From an uncultured Flavobacterium sp. (GTDB taxonomy: Bacteria; Bacteroidota; Bacteroidia; Flavobacteriales; Flavobacteriaceae), in assembly GCA_934636265.1 (NCBI GenBank), contig CAKUAD010000004.1, positions 1 to 64,000 of the forward strand: a DNA stretch of 64,000 nucleotides, read 5' to 3'. Under the pieces are notes generated by a model. That model had not been told where the DNA came from. It saw only the letters and a program-made list of their open reading frames with translations, and did no database searches. This document shows positions 52,745-62,500 of this stretch, piece after piece. A program made the translations under genes and the position numbers. Numbering within the stretch: position 1 is the stretch's first letter; each line of letters begins with the position of its first letter.

Positions 52745-53199
52745 GGAAGATTATACTGCTGGCCGTTTTCATGGCATTTTCCTGTTCGTCCAGCGATGAC
52801 AACGGGCCAAAAGCGCCAACTTTCAACGTCAATCTATTGCTCAAAGGCTGGGCGTACGATAAAATAATAATAGAACAAGGCGAGTTTGACTATTCCCACA
52901 ATCCGGGCTGCAATCTGGATTATTTTGGTTTTAGGAACAGGCCCGGGCAAGAGTATCAGTTTGAGGAAATCATTCATACCTTCGACTATTGCGCGTCAAA
53001 CCAGACTTTTTTGGAGTGGGAACCCGACGGCGATCACGTCAATCTTTATTTCGGGGACTATTTCCTGGGCGAGTTGGTGATTATCAATCTCACTGACAAC
53101 TCGTTGGAGGCGATTCTCGAGGCTGATTTTGACGGAGATGGTACAAGAGATCAACAGCATTTCAAGGCCATCCCGTATGATCCGTACGATAGTTTTTAA
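52741..53199 (+). CDS. Small predicted lipoprotein
   Basis: 152 aa. MRKIILLAVFMAFSCSSSDD has a lipobox-like FMAFSC with Cys15 followed by a Ser/Asp linker. The rest looks like one small beta-barrel (LLKGWAYDKIIIEQGEFDYS, VNLYFGDYFLGELVIINLTD) similar in outline to lipocalin-like Bacteroidota lipoproteins, with an acidic DFDGDGTRDQQ loop near the end. Function unknown. Overlaps the mce stop by 4 bp, so translated with it. Confidence 0.8.
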   Translation: MRKIILLAVFMAFSCSSSDDNGPKAPTFNVNLLLKGWAYDKIIIEQGEFDYSHNPGCNLDYFGFRNRPGQEYQFEEIIHTFDYCASNQTFLEWEPDGDHVNLYFGDYFLGELVIINLTDNSLEAILEADFDGDGTRDQQHFKAIPYDPYDSF

Positions 53200-53218
53200 G
53201 GTACGGCTTTAAATTTGC

Positions 53219-53249
53219 TTGCAATGCCCAAAAAATATCGGTAATATTG
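53219..53249 (+). promoter_or_regulatory. Probable promoter of the tRNA gene
   Basis: TTG (53219-53221), 20 bp, TAATATTG (53242-53249; one mismatch to TAnnTTTG), 44 bp before the tRNA. Confidence 0.45.
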
Positions 53250-53293
53250 CAGCCCGATTATGTCACCGGATTTCTGGTTGGCAAAAGGGAACA

Positions 53294-53367
53294 GGTCCTA
53301 TAGCTCAGTTGGTTAGAGCACCTGACTCATAATCAGGTGGTCCTTGGTTCGAGCCCAAGTGGGACCA
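53294..53367 (+). tRNA. tRNA with CAT anticodon, probably tRNA-Ile2
   Basis: Cloverleaf of 74 nt: acceptor GGTCCTA/TGGGACC, D-arm GCTC-AGTTGGTTA-GAGC, anticodon stem CCTGA/TCAGG with loop CTCATAA, T-arm CTTGG-TTCGAGC-CCAAG, discriminator A, no encoded CCA. CAT could mean elongator Met or lysidine-modified Ile2. The acceptor pairs C4-G69 and C5-G68 are recognition elements for the lysidine synthetase TilS, whereas E. coli tRNA-Met has U4-A69 and A5-U68, so I favour Ile2 reading AUA codons. Confidence 0.9.
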
Positions 53368-53376
53368 CAAAAAACA

Positions 53377-53405
53377 AAAGCCTTACAGGAATGTAGGGCT
53401 TTTTT
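53377..53405 (+). terminator. Terminator after the tRNA
   Basis: AAAGCC-TTAC and GTA-GGGCTTT (from 53377 to about 53403) around AGGAAT, then T-run. Confidence 0.75.
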
Positions 53406-53420
53406 GTTTTGACGCAGAAC

Positions 53421-53443
53421 AAAAAAATCCCGCATTCGCGGGA
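53421..53443 (-). terminator. Terminator of the acc operon
   Basis: On the minus strand TCCCGC (53443-53438), 4-nt loop, GCGGGA (53433-53428), then seven T (53427-53421), 8 bp beyond the accC stop. Confidence 0.85.
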
Positions 53444-53450
53444 CTCTTTG

Positions 53451-54797
53451 TTATTCGGGATCGTTCATTTTAAACGTCTCCATAAACTTTGTGGTATAAT
53501 TTCCGGAAACATACGCCGGATCATCCATCAGTTGGCGGTGAAACGGAATCGTTGTTTTGATACCTTCAATGTAAAATTCATCCAGCGCGCGTTTCATTTT
53601 GTTGATGGCTTCCTCGCGGGTTTGCGCGGTAGTGATCAGCTTGGCAATCATCGAATCGTAGTTTGGCGGGATGGTGTATCCGGCGTAAACATGCGTGTCA
53701 AGCCTTACCCCGTGACCTCCGGGTGAGTGCAACACCGTGATTTTACCCGGCGACGGGCGGAAGTCGTTATAAGGATCCTCGGCATTGATGCGGCACTCGA
53801 TAGAGTGAAGTTGCGGGAGGTAGTTTTTACCTGAAATCGGCACACCGGCAGCCACCAGGATTTGCTCGCGGATCAGGTCGTAATCAATCACCTGCTCGGT
53901 AATGGGATGTTCAACCTGAATGCGGGTGTTCATCTCCATAAAGTAAAAATTGCGGTGTTTGTCAACCAGGAATTCAACCGTTCCCGCGCCTTCGTAGTTA
54001 ATGAACTCGGCAGCTTTTACAGCAGCCAACCCCATCTGTTCACGAAGTTCATCGGTCATAAACGGCGACGGCGTCTCCTCGGTCAGTTTTTGGTGGCGGC
54101 GCTGAACCGAACAATCGCGCTCCGACAGGTGACAGGCTTTTCCGTAGGCATCGCCCACAACCTGAATTTCAATGTGGCGCGGCTCCTCGATTAGTTTTTC
54201 CATGTACATACCGTCGTTTCCAAATGCAGCAGCGGCTTCCTGACGGGCGCTTTCCCAAGCTTTTTCAAGCTCTTCTTCCTTCCAGATGGCGCGCATTCCT
54301 TTTCCGCCGCCACCGGCCGTAGCCTTCATCATGACGGGATAGCCAATCTCTTTGGCTACTTTTTTGGCCTCTTCAAGCGAGCCAAGAATTCCGTCCGATC
54401 CGGGAACGCACGGGACCCCTGCCGCTTTCATCGTGGCTTTGGCGGTAGCCTTGTCGCCCATTTTCTCGATCATCTCCGGCGAGGCTCCAATAAACTTGAT
54501 GCCATGCTCAGCGCAGATTTTGGAGAATTTTGCGTTTTCTGACAGGAATCCGTATCCCGGGTGGATAGCATCGGCGTTGGTGATCTCGGCTGCCGCTATA
54601 ATGTTGGCCATTTTTAGATATGACAGGTTGCTGGGCGGAGGACCGATACATACGGCCTCATCAGCAAACTTAACGTGAAGGCTCTCGGCGTCGGCGGTAG
54701 AATAAACCGCTACGGTCTTGATGCCCATTTCACGACAGGTCCGGATGACGCGCAAAGCGATTTCACCCCTATTGGCAATGAGTATCTTTTTAAACAT
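53451..54797 (-). CDS. accC: Acetyl-CoA carboxylase biotin carboxylase subunit
   Basis: ATP-dependent carboxylation of biotin on AccB, first half-reaction of malonyl-CoA synthesis. 448 aa. [20 protein letters not shown] at the N-terminus, [10 protein letters not shown], the ATP-grasp glycine loop [29 protein letters not shown], and the catalytic [14 protein letters not shown]. Last gene of yceD-rpmF-fabH-accB-accC, 66 bp after accB. Confidence 0.97.
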   Translation of the reverse strand: MFKKILIANRGEIALRVIRTCREMGIKTVAVYSTADAESLHVKFADEAVCIGPPPSNLSYLKMANIIAAAEITNADAIHPGYGFLSENAKFSKICAEHGIKFIGASPEMIEKMGDKATAKATMKAAGVPCVPGSDGILGSLEEAKKVAKEIGYPVMMKATAGGGGKGMRAIWKEEELEKAWESARQEAAAAFGNDGMYMEKLIEEPRHIEIQVVGDAYGKACHLSERDCSVQRRHQKLTEETPSPFMTDELREQMGLAAVKAAEFINYEGAGTVEFLVDKHRNFYFMEMNTRIQVEHPITEQVIDYDLIREQILVAAGVPISGKNYLPQLHSIECRINAEDPYNDFRPSPGKITVLHSPGGHGVRLDTHVYAGYTIPPNYDSMIAKLITTAQTREEAINKMKRALDEFYIEGIKTTIPFHRQLMDDPAYVSGNYTTKFMETFKMNDPE

Positions 54798-54863
54798 GTG
54801 CTTGAGTTTAAATTTTAAATTGTTAAAAGCGTCTGGTTTATCGAGCTATTACAATTCAAAAGT

Positions 54864-55349
54864 TTATGACGGGTCAATCAAAAACAGTGGCTGGTCAAAT
54901 TCAACCGGGGACATATCGTCAACCAGAATTTTTACAATTTTTCCGCTGTGTTCTGATTCGATTTCATTAAAGAGCTTCATGGCCTCGATCACGCAAAGAA
55001 CGTCGCCTTTCTTGATGGTTTTGCCCGCTTCAACAAACGGTGGCTTGTCCGGCGACGGCTTTCGGTAAAACGTACCAATGATGGGCGATTTGATGGTGAT
55101 GTATTTTGAATCGTCTTCAGATGAGGGTGCAGCTGCAGGTGCGGCTGGAGCAGCGGGCGCGGCCTGGGCAACAGGAGCCGGAGCAGACGCAGGAGCGATG
55201 GGAGCGTGTTGCAGGTAAGTGATTTCAGGCTGGGCTGCATCAAGCGTGGTTTTGATGGTGATCTTGAAGTCATCCATTTCCAGCTTAACCTCGGTAGCGC
55301 CTGATTTGGCAACAAACTTAATCAGGTTTTGAATTTCTCTAATATCCAT
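54864..55349 (-). CDS. accB: Acetyl-CoA carboxylase biotin carboxyl carrier protein
   Basis: Carries biotin between carboxylase and carboxyltransferase. 161 aa from the ATG at 55349 (MDIREIQNLIKFVAKSGATE). An Ala/Pro-rich flexible linker (about 62-87) precedes the biotinyl domain; the biotinylated Lys is in CVIEAMKLFNEIE, and the protruding-thumb region SPDKPPFVEAG is typical of AccB. Between fabH and accC in the operon. Confidence 0.96.
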   Translation of the reverse strand: MDIREIQNLIKFVAKSGATEVKLEMDDFKITIKTTLDAAQPEITYLQHAPIAPASAPAPVAQAAPAAPAAPAAAPSSEDDSKYITIKSPIIGTFYRKPSPDKPPFVEAGKTIKKGDVLCVIEAMKLFNEIESEHSGKIVKILVDDMSPVEFDQPLFLIDPS

Positions 55350-55369
55350 ATGTATGAATTTTGGGTTGT

Positions 55370-56368
55370 TTAGTTTTTGTCGTATGCCCATTTAAGGTAG
55401 ATGGCTCCCCAGGTAAAACCACCGCCAAAGGCTGCGAAAATGAGGTTGTCACCTTTTTTTAGTTTGTCTTCAAAATCGCTAAGTAAGAGCGGGAGCGTTC
55501 CGGAGGTTGTGTTCCCGTACCGGTGAATGTTGACCAGAACTTTTGATTCCTCCAGACCCATCCTTTCAGCCGTAGCGTCAATGATGCGTCGGTTGGCCTG
55601 ATGAGCCACCAGCCAGTCAACGGTGTCGCGGGTGAGGTTGTTTCGCTGCATGATTTTTTCGCTCACATCGGCCATGCCCGTAACTGCGTATTTAAACACG
55701 GTTTTGCCGTCCTGAAACACATAATGCTGGTGGTTTTCGACGGTCTCTTTTGATGGCGGAAGGAGCGATCCTCCTGCGTCAATCTTAAGGTATTCGCGCC
55801 CGATTCCGTCAGAGCGCAAAAATTCATCCTGCAGTCCGAGGCCTTCGTAATTGGGCTCAAACAAAACCGCGCCCGCACCATCTCCAAAGATAATGCACGT
55901 GGCGCGGTCAGTATAATCAATGATTGATGACATTTTATCGGCACCAATCAACAAAACCTTTTTATATCTGCCCGACTGAATGTAGGCTGCGGCCGTCGAC
56001 ATTCCGTAAAGGAAACTTGAACAGGCGGCCTGAAGGTCATAGGCAAATGCATTGGTTGCTCCAATCTGGGTGGCAACGTAAACGCCAGTCGAGGCAACCG
56101 GCATGTCGGCCGTTGTGGTTGCCATGATTACCATATCGATTTCAGCCGGGTTGATACCGCTTTTTTCAATCAGATTCCTGGCAGCCTGTATGGCTAAAAA
56201 TGAGGTTCCTTTGGTCTTATCCTTCAGGATCCTGCGTTCCTTGATTCCGGTTCGCGTCGTAATCCATTCATCGGTGGTATCCACCATCGACTCCAGGATT
56301 TCGTTTGACAAAACATATTCCGGAACGTATGCGCCTACTGCGGTGATCGCGGCTGTAAGTGTACTCAT
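55370..56368 (-). CDS. fabH: Beta-ketoacyl-ACP synthase III
   Basis: Starts fatty-acid synthesis by condensing acyl-CoA with malonyl-ACP. 332 aa from the ATG at 56368 (MSTLTAAITAVGAYVPEYVL). Catalytic Cys in LQAACSSFLYGM, His in VAHQANRRIIDA and Asn in HRYGNTTSGTLPLLL: full triad. A terminator precedes it, and a weak promoter (TTTG-N17-TAATTTCA) may restart transcription. Confidence 0.96.
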   Translation of the reverse strand: MSTLTAAITAVGAYVPEYVLSNEILESMVDTTDEWITTRTGIKERRILKDKTKGTSFLAIQAARNLIEKSGINPAEIDMVIMATTTADMPVASTGVYVATQIGATNAFAYDLQAACSSFLYGMSTAAAYIQSGRYKKVLLIGADKMSSIIDYTDRATCIIFGDGAGAVLFEPNYEGLGLQDEFLRSDGIGREYLKIDAGGSLLPPSKETVENHQHYVFQDGKTVFKYAVTGMADVSEKIMQRNNLTRDTVDWLVAHQANRRIIDATAERMGLEESKVLVNIHRYGNTTSGTLPLLLSDFEDKLKKGDNLIFAAFGGGFTWGAIYLKWAYDKN

Positions 56369-56477
56369 AAGAGGTCGAGGTTTTCTTTCAGAAAACAGTT
56401 TACAAGGGGCTGAAATTACAAAAAAAAATGCAGGACAAATCAAAATCCGGTAATTTTTGATCGTGATTTGATGCAAT

Positions 56478-56503
56478 AAAAAAAACTCTCACCAGGTGAG
56501 AGT
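56478..56503 (-). terminator. Terminator-like hairpin between rpmF and fabH
   Basis: On the minus strand ACTCTCA and TGAGAGT (56503-56485) with a short loop, then eight T (56485-56478), 24 bp beyond the rpmF stop and about 110 bp before fabH. Confidence 0.75.
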
Positions 56504-56526
56504 CAGTATTTCACATTGCGAAATTC

Positions 56527-56721
56527 TTAGGCTTCAGCAACCTGTTTGTCAATTACAACCTGGCCGCGGTAATACATTTTACCTTCATGCCAGTAGGCGC
56601 GGTGATACAGGTGAGCCTCGCCGGTTACCGGACAAGTCGCCACTTGAGCAGGAGTCGCCTTGTAGTGCGTTCTTCTTTTATCTCTTCTGGTCTTGGAGAC
56701 TTTTCGTTTAGGATGTGCCAT
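56527..56721 (-). CDS. rpmF: 50S ribosomal protein L32
   Basis: 64 aa. [20 protein letters not shown] is the conserved basic N-terminus; [20 protein letters not shown] is the Bacteroidota version of the L32 core, with one Cys rather than the two CxxC pairs, so a zinc-free form. Between yceD and fabH, a position conserved in many bacteria. Confidence 0.96.
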   Translation of the reverse strand: MAHPKRKVSKTRRDKRRTHYKATPAQVATCPVTGEAHLYHRAYWHEGKMYYRGQVVIDKQVAEA

Positions 56722-56733
56722 TATCGTCTTCTT

Positions 56734-57267
56734 TTATTTATCTTTTAATAATTGTTTCAATTTGTCCCAGCGCGGATCAGTTTCCTGTTCCACGATTTTT
56801 ACCTCTTTGACAGCCAGTTCGTCAAGTTTTTTCAAGGCTTCAGAGTTAAGTGATCCGTCCTTTACCCCGGGGTGAACCCGCTTTTGGGGAACCGACAGCG
56901 CGATCATCTCATAAACATATTGTGAAATGTCAACCTGGTGCTCGCCGTGCGGAAGAATCAGCAACTCTTCATTATCATTGTTGAATTCTTCGCCAAACTG
57001 CACAACCAAGTGAAATTTCCCCTTAATCGGCAGGTCAAAAAGCTCGCTGGTCAAATCACAGGGAACAGTAACGCTTCCCTTGTGCTTGAAATCCAGCTCC
57101 AACAAGGTGCTTTTTTTCTCGAACACAACGTTTATCGTTACATTCGCCGCTTCAAATTCATGATAATCAAAACCTTCAAAGAACGCATTGTCAATCTGGT
57201 ACTCAAATTGGTGCTTTCCGAGTTTCAACCCCGCAAACGGGATCAAAAAATCATACTGCTTTTTCAT
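56734..57267 (-). CDS. YceD family protein (DUF177)
   Basis: 177 aa. VTVPCDLTSELFDLPIKGKF is the family's core (normally CxRC-type; here a single Cys), followed by an acidic stretch and YEMIALSVPQKRVHPG. DUF177 proteins are encoded immediately before rpmF and are implicated in 23S rRNA accumulation. First gene of the operon; rpmF starts 12 bp after its stop. Confidence 0.92.
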   Translation of the reverse strand: MKKQYDFLIPFAGLKLGKHQFEYQIDNAFFEGFDYHEFEAANVTINVVFEKKSTLLELDFKHKGSVTVPCDLTSELFDLPIKGKFHLVVQFGEEFNNDNEELLILPHGEHQVDISQYVYEMIALSVPQKRVHPGVKDGSLNSEALKKLDELAVKEVKIVEQETDPRWDKLKQLLKDK

Positions 57268-57311
57268 TTCACCAAAAATTTCCCTGCAATTCCCTCATGA
57301 GAATTGGAGCG

Positions 57312-57319
57312 CAAAGATA
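57312..57319 (-). promoter_or_regulatory. -7 promoter element of the yceD-rpmF-fabH-acc operon
   Basis: TATCTTTG on the minus strand, exact consensus, 44 bp before the yceD ATG. Confidence 0.6.
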
Positions 57320-57360
57320 CGAATTAATTGTAATTGAAAAAGTTCGGCGGTATTTTTTTA

Positions 57361-58410
57361 TCAGCCGTGCTTTTCTTTAACTTTTAGCGGGTTGCGACTG
57401 ATCTCGGCATGCTGCTGCCTTGCGTGAAATACATCAATAGCCAGAAACACGGCTTCCTTAAACGAAGTGTGATCGGCCAAGCCTTTGCCGGCAATGTCAA
57501 ACGCTGTTCCGTGATCGGGCGATGTGCGAATTTTTGACAATCCGGCCGTATAGTTCACGCCGCGCCCAAAAGCCAGCGTCTTAAACGGAATCAGACCTTG
57601 GTCGTGATAGGCCGCAATCACGGCGTCAAATTTTTCATATTGTCCGCTGCCAAAAAAACCATCGGCCGGGTAAGGGCCAAATACCAGCGTTCCGTTTTCA
57701 AACATGTTGCGGATTACAGGTTGCAAAATTTCTTTGTCTTCCTTGCCGATAACGCCGCCGTCGCCTGCATGCGGATTCAGGCCCAAAACGGCAATCCGCG
57801 GACGCGTAATGGAAAAGTCCTGAATGAGACACTGCTTGACGGTGTTTATTTTTTGGCGGATGAGTTGCTCGTTTAAGTGTGACGCCACTTCGTTTACGGG
57901 AACGTGATCGGTCAGTAAACCAACCCGCAGTCCGTCCTGAACCATAAGCATCAGGGCATTTCCTTCCAGGTGTTCGGCCAGGTAATCGGTATGTCCCGGA
58001 AACTTGAACTCCTCCGATTGTACGTTGTATTTGTTGATGGGCGCGGTCACCAGAACGTCAATTTCACCGTTTTTAAGTGCATCGGTGGCGGCTGTAAAGG
58101 AGCGGATGGCGTAGGTTCCAAGTTTTTCGTCGCTGGTGCCGGGCTGTAGTTCGACCTGGTCGCGCCATACGTTCAGTACATTTACCTTTCCGGGAACGGC
58201 TTGATCAATCTTATCGATGCCGTGAAGCGTAATTTGCGATTCCAGCGTTTTTTTGATGAATGACAGGACTTTGACATTCGCAAAGATGATGGGTGTGCAA
58301 TTTTCCAGCATTCGGGAATCCTCGAATGTTTTCAGGATGACCTCGCCGCCGATGCCATTGAGATCGCCAATTGAAATGCCTACCAGGATGTTTTCGGCCC
58401 GCTTTACCAT
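57361..58410 (-). CDS. pdxA: 4-hydroxythreonine-4-phosphate dehydrogenase
   Basis: NAD-dependent step of pyridoxal-phosphate (DXP-dependent) biosynthesis. 349 aa from the ATG at 58410 (MVKRAENILVGISIGDLNGI). Family motifs: GDLNGIGGEVILK, TAPINKYNVQSEEFKFPGHT (metal-binding His), LGLNPHAGDGGVIGKED (His ligand), AYHDQGLIPFKTL (His ligand) and RTSPDHGTAFDIAG. Divergent from ribE with 40 bp between starts. Confidence 0.95.
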   Translation of the reverse strand: MVKRAENILVGISIGDLNGIGGEVILKTFEDSRMLENCTPIIFANVKVLSFIKKTLESQITLHGIDKIDQAVPGKVNVLNVWRDQVELQPGTSDEKLGTYAIRSFTAATDALKNGEIDVLVTAPINKYNVQSEEFKFPGHTDYLAEHLEGNALMLMVQDGLRVGLLTDHVPVNEVASHLNEQLIRQKINTVKQCLIQDFSITRPRIAVLGLNPHAGDGGVIGKEDKEILQPVIRNMFENGTLVFGPYPADGFFGSGQYEKFDAVIAAYHDQGLIPFKTLAFGRGVNYTAGLSKIRTSPDHGTAFDIAGKGLADHTSFKEAVFLAIDVFHARQQHAEISRNPLKVKEKHG

Positions 58411-58418
58411 ATAATCGC

Positions 58419-58426
58419 TACTTTTG
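58419..58426 (+). promoter_or_regulatory. -7 promoter element for ribE
   Basis: TACTTTTG, exact consensus, 24 bp before the ribE ATG. Confidence 0.55.
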
Positions 58427-58450
58427 GAAAGCAAATGTAGCAAATTAAAT

Positions 58451-59047
58451 ATGTTTACAGGAATTATCGAGGCCATGGGAGTGGTCCGCGAGGTTGTCCG
58501 CGATGGTGGAAACCTGCGCCTTACATTAAGCAGTCCGTTTACCGATCAACTCAAGATTGATCAAAGCCTGGCCCACAACGGGATTTGTCTTACGGTGGTC
58601 GACATCAACGGCAGTGATTATACCGTCGAGGCCATTGCGGAAACGGTTTATCGCACCAACATCGCCGACTGGCACGTGGGCAATGAAGTCAATCTGGAGC
58701 GCGCCATGAAACTGGGCGACCGGCTCGATGGCCATATCGTTCAGGGACATGTCGATCAAACAGCCATTTGTACCGCCATGGAAAGTGATAACGGAAGCTG
58801 GCGTTTTACGTTTGAGTATGACGAGGGTCAGGAAAACATCACAATTCCAAAAGGATCCATCACCGTTAACGGGGTGAGTCTTACCGTGGTTGATTCCGCC
58901 CCGGGAACTTTTAGCGTGGCTGTTATTCCGTATACTTATGAGAACACCACGTTCAAACACCTTGGAGTCGGGTCAAAGGTGAACCTCGAATTTGACGTGA
59001 TCGGGAAATACGTATCGGCACTGTACCGACAAACGACCAACGAATAA
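58451..59047 (+). CDS. ribE: Riboflavin synthase (alpha subunit)
   Basis: Dismutation of two lumazines to riboflavin. 198 aa from the ATG at 58451 (MFTGIIEAMG, the near-invariant start). Two tandem lumazine-binding repeats: repeat one has LAHNGICLTVVDI, repeat two has GHIVQGHVDQTA and SITVNGVSLTVVDSAPG. Single gene with its own promoter and terminator. Confidence 0.96.
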   Translation: MFTGIIEAMGVVREVVRDGGNLRLTLSSPFTDQLKIDQSLAHNGICLTVVDINGSDYTVEAIAETVYRTNIADWHVGNEVNLERAMKLGDRLDGHIVQGHVDQTAICTAMESDNGSWRFTFEYDEGQENITIPKGSITVNGVSLTVVDSAPGTFSVAVIPYTYENTTFKHLGVGSKVNLEFDVIGKYVSALYRQTTNE

Positions 59048-59082
59048 AAAAAACTCCGGCTTACTTAACCGGAGTTTTTTTA
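59046..59082. terminator. Bidirectional terminator after ribE
   Basis: AACTCCGG (59052-59059) and CCGGAGTT (59069-59076) around 9 nt, A-run before and T-run after. Its hairpin overlaps the last codons of the convergent small protein gene. Confidence 0.85.
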
Positions 59083-59270
59083 TGTGTGTACAAAGTGTAG
59101 ATTCCAAAAATCAAAGCGGCACCCATTAAGATAAGAATCCCTCCATCTATGGGTAATCCCGGAGGTGGCGGTGGCGGCATCGACGGCGGTGGCGGCGCCT
59201 CGGCCAGCGCGTCCGCAATCGGAAAAATAAGTGCCAATAGCGTTAATGACCTTTTAGGGACAATTTTCAT
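59061..59270 (-). CDS. Small PID-CTERM-type membrane protein
   Basis: 69 aa from the ATG at 59270. N-terminal signal-like helix (SLTLLALIFPIADALA), a proline-rich linker (PPPPSMPPPPPPG), then LPIDGGILILMGAALIFGIY and a short basic tail THKKTPVK. PID followed by a hydrophobic helix and Lys residues matches the PID-CTERM sorting signal that flavobacterial exosortase XrtF is thought to recognise. Almost no mature domain remains, so it may be just a sorting-signal peptide or a small membrane protein. The 3' end lies inside the ribE terminator. Confidence 0.7.
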   Translation of the reverse strand: MKIVPKRSLTLLALIFPIADALAEAPPPPSMPPPPPPGLPIDGGILILMGAALIFGIYTLYTHKKTPVK

Positions 59271-59504
59271 AGGGTGTAAAAGTAAATAAAAAATCTTTCC
59301 AACAAAATTTTTGAACAAAAAAAGGCCTTTTTCAAAAAATCGACAAAATTTCCTTTATCTGCGCGGTATTTAACTTAAAATCAATACCGTTGCAAAACTT
59401 GGAGCAAAGGTAATTAGGCCTGTTGGATTTTGGGTAATCTAAACGTAAAATTTTACGCTTTGTTTTGGCGATATTCTATTTTATACTCGTTCTAAATGAG
59501 GTTA
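59271..59504 (-). promoter_or_regulatory. Non-coding region upstream of the PID-CTERM gene
   Basis: No gene. On the minus strand a TACCTTTG box (59405-59412) is followed by an inverted repeat CGGTATT/AATACCG (59364-59389) and an AAAAAGGCCTTTTT palindrome near 59318-59331, so the leader of the small protein gene may contain an attenuator-like structure. Confidence 0.4.
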
Positions 59505-62500
59505 CTACCTAAAATTACGCCCCTTGTAAAATACCGTTTCGGGATCGCGTTCGTCGGCCCGCGATATGGGCGCCTTAAAAGCTCCGTCCCCATCGGCCAT
59601 CTGCCTCAAGTAGCCGGACAAATCATGACATTTGCGCGCAATAACGTGTACCACCTGGCCTTCTATCTGAACTTTTCCTTCAACCATAAGCAGTCGCGCC
59701 TGTAGGATTTCCCTGCGATAGGCTTCAAATACTGATTCCCAGACTACCAGATTGGCAAAGCCCGTTTCATCCTCGATGGTCACAAACAAAACACCCTTGG
59801 CTGTTCCGGGCCGTTGCCGTACTGTTATCAGTCCTGCAACCTTAACTGAATCACCGTTTTTTAGCATGGTGAGACTGGAAGAGGGCGTTACACGCAAGGC
59901 GTCAAGTTCTTGGCGGATAAAAGACAACGGATGTGCTTTGAGCGACAATCCCATCGCGATGTAATCCTCAACCACCTGTGCGGCAGGACTCAGCAGGGGT
60001 AGTGACAACTGGCCTTCAGAAGCGCTTTGGGACGGCTGTCCGCCAAACAGTCCTATAGGGTTGTCCCGCAGCGACGATACCTCCCAAAGTGCCTGCCGTC
60101 TCTCGAGTCCGATAGATCTGAATGCGTCGGCATCGGCCAGTTTTTCCAGGGCCATCATCGAGAGACCGGCATCGAGCAGCTGGTTGACACTTGTAAATGA
60201 TTCACTCCGGCTATCGCACAAAATCTGCGCGTCGGCAAAAGGAAAGCCTTTAATTTGCCGGAATCCCAACCTGATGGCGCAGTGCTTTCCGGTTTTTTCC
60301 TCCAGCGTGTTGTCCCATTGGGAGTGGTTGACGTCAACCGGACGTACGTTTACGCCATGTCTTTGGGCATCGATTGCAATCTGGGCAGGTTGGTAAAAAC
60401 CCATAGGCATGCTGTTGAGAAGTGCTGCCGCAAAAACATCGGGATAATGACACTTGATCCACGCCGAAACATAAACCAGCAGGGCAAAACTGGCAGCGTG
60501 ACTTTCCGGAAATCCATACGAGCCAAAACCTTCGAGTTGTTTAAAAACCTTTTCGGCAAACTTTGGTTCGTAACCGTTTTTAATCATTCCGCCTATGAGT
60601 TTTGCCCGCCAGTCGCTCACTTCGCCACGGGCTTTAAAGGTAGCCATGCTTCGCCGCAACCCATCGGCCTCGGCAGGTGTAAATCCGGCAGCCACAATGG
60701 CGATTTCCATTGCTTGTTCCTGAAACAGCGGAACACCCAGGGTTCGGCCCAATATGTCTTCCAGTTCCTTGGATGGGTAAACCACCGGATCAATCCCGTC
60801 GCGCCGCCGCAAATAAGGATGCACCATGTCGCCTTGTATGGGGCCGGGCCGTACAATGGCGACTTCAATCACCAAGTCGTAAAATTTGTGTGGTTTGAGA
60901 CGCGGTAGCATCGACATCTGTGCGCGGCTTTCAATCTGAAAAACGCCCAGGGTATCGGCTGCACAGATCATATCATACACGGCGGGATCCTCGGTTTTGT
61001 TGACATCGGCCAACGTCAAATTGACGCCATGATGGAATTTACACAGGTCAAATGCTTTGCGGATACACGTCAGCATGCCCAGTGCCAGCACGTCTACTTT
61101 AAGGAATCCCAACGCTTCAATGTCATCCTTGTTCCACTCGATGGTGGTGCGGCCGTCCATTCGGGCGTTCATTACCGGACACAGATCAGACAGTTTTCCC
61201 TGGGTGATGACAAAGCCACCGGTGTGTTGGCCCAGCTGGCGCGGGAATCCCACGTATTGCCGGGTAAGATCCAATACTTTTTTAAAGTGCGGATCGGCTA
61301 GATTAAAGCCTTGGGTGGTAATCCGTTCATCCTCAAGTTCATCCCTGAATTCCCAAACGGAAGCCGCGAGTTTATCTATGGCATCGGCGGACAATCCCAT
61401 CGCTTTGGCCACATCGCGTATGGCGCCTTTCCAATGGACCTGCGTGACCGTGGCCACGATGGCGGCGCGATCCCGTCCGTACTTCTCATAAATATACTGG
61501 ATGACTTCTTCCCGGCGTTCGTGTTCAAAATCCACGTCGATATCAGGAGGTTCGTCGCGCGCATCCGACATGAAACGCGCAAACAACAGGTTGAATTTTG
61601 ACGGATCAACCGACGTTATTCCCAGGCAATAACACACCACCGAATTGGCTGCCGAACCGCGTCCCTGACATAAAATTCCCCGGCTCCGGGCAAAACTCAC
61701 AAAGTCATAAACGGTTAAAAAGTAAGGGGCATAATTTTTCCGCTTCATAAAATCGAGCTCAAACCGTATTGAAGCCTCAATTTTTGCCGGAATGAGGCCG
61801 TTGAATTTTTCCTGTGCTCCCTGCCAGGCAAGCAGTTCAAGTTCCTCCTGAGGGGTGCGTCCGTTGGAGGTGATTTCTTCCGGATAGACGTATTTAAGGC
61901 TGTCGAGCGAGAATTGGCATGATTTGACAATTTCCTGTGTGGCAGCCAGCGCATCGGGATATTTGCGGAACAGCCGTTCCATTTCATCGGCTGGTTTCAG
62001 ATGGCGTTCGGCATTGGGATAAAGCCGGAATCCGGCGGTGTCGATCGTGCATTTTTCGCGGATGCAGGTAAGCACATCCTGCAGTTGACGGCGGTCGGGA
62101 TGGTGATAGTGTACGTCATTGGTGGCTATCATCCGGATGTTGAACTCGCATGCCAATTGGGATAGTCGGTAAAGTCGTTTGGCGTCGTTGGACTGATAAG
62201 ACCTGCTGGCCCCCAGGTAAAGCGCATCACCCAGATTTTGATGGTATTCAGCCAAGGCAGATTTGAAATCATCCGCAAAATCAAAGTCCCGGTTTAGTTT
62301 TAAGGGCGCCACGATTATAAAGCGCATACCTTCCTTAAAGTTGTAGACGTCTTTTTTATACAGATGGCACTCGCCTTTCTCGGCGCGGCGGTTTCCTTTT
62401 GAAAGCAGTCCGGAAAGGCGTCCGTAGGCATGAAGGTCCGTAGGGTAAGCCAATAAAGGAGGGCCATCAATCAACTCCAGGTGACATCCCACAATGAGTT

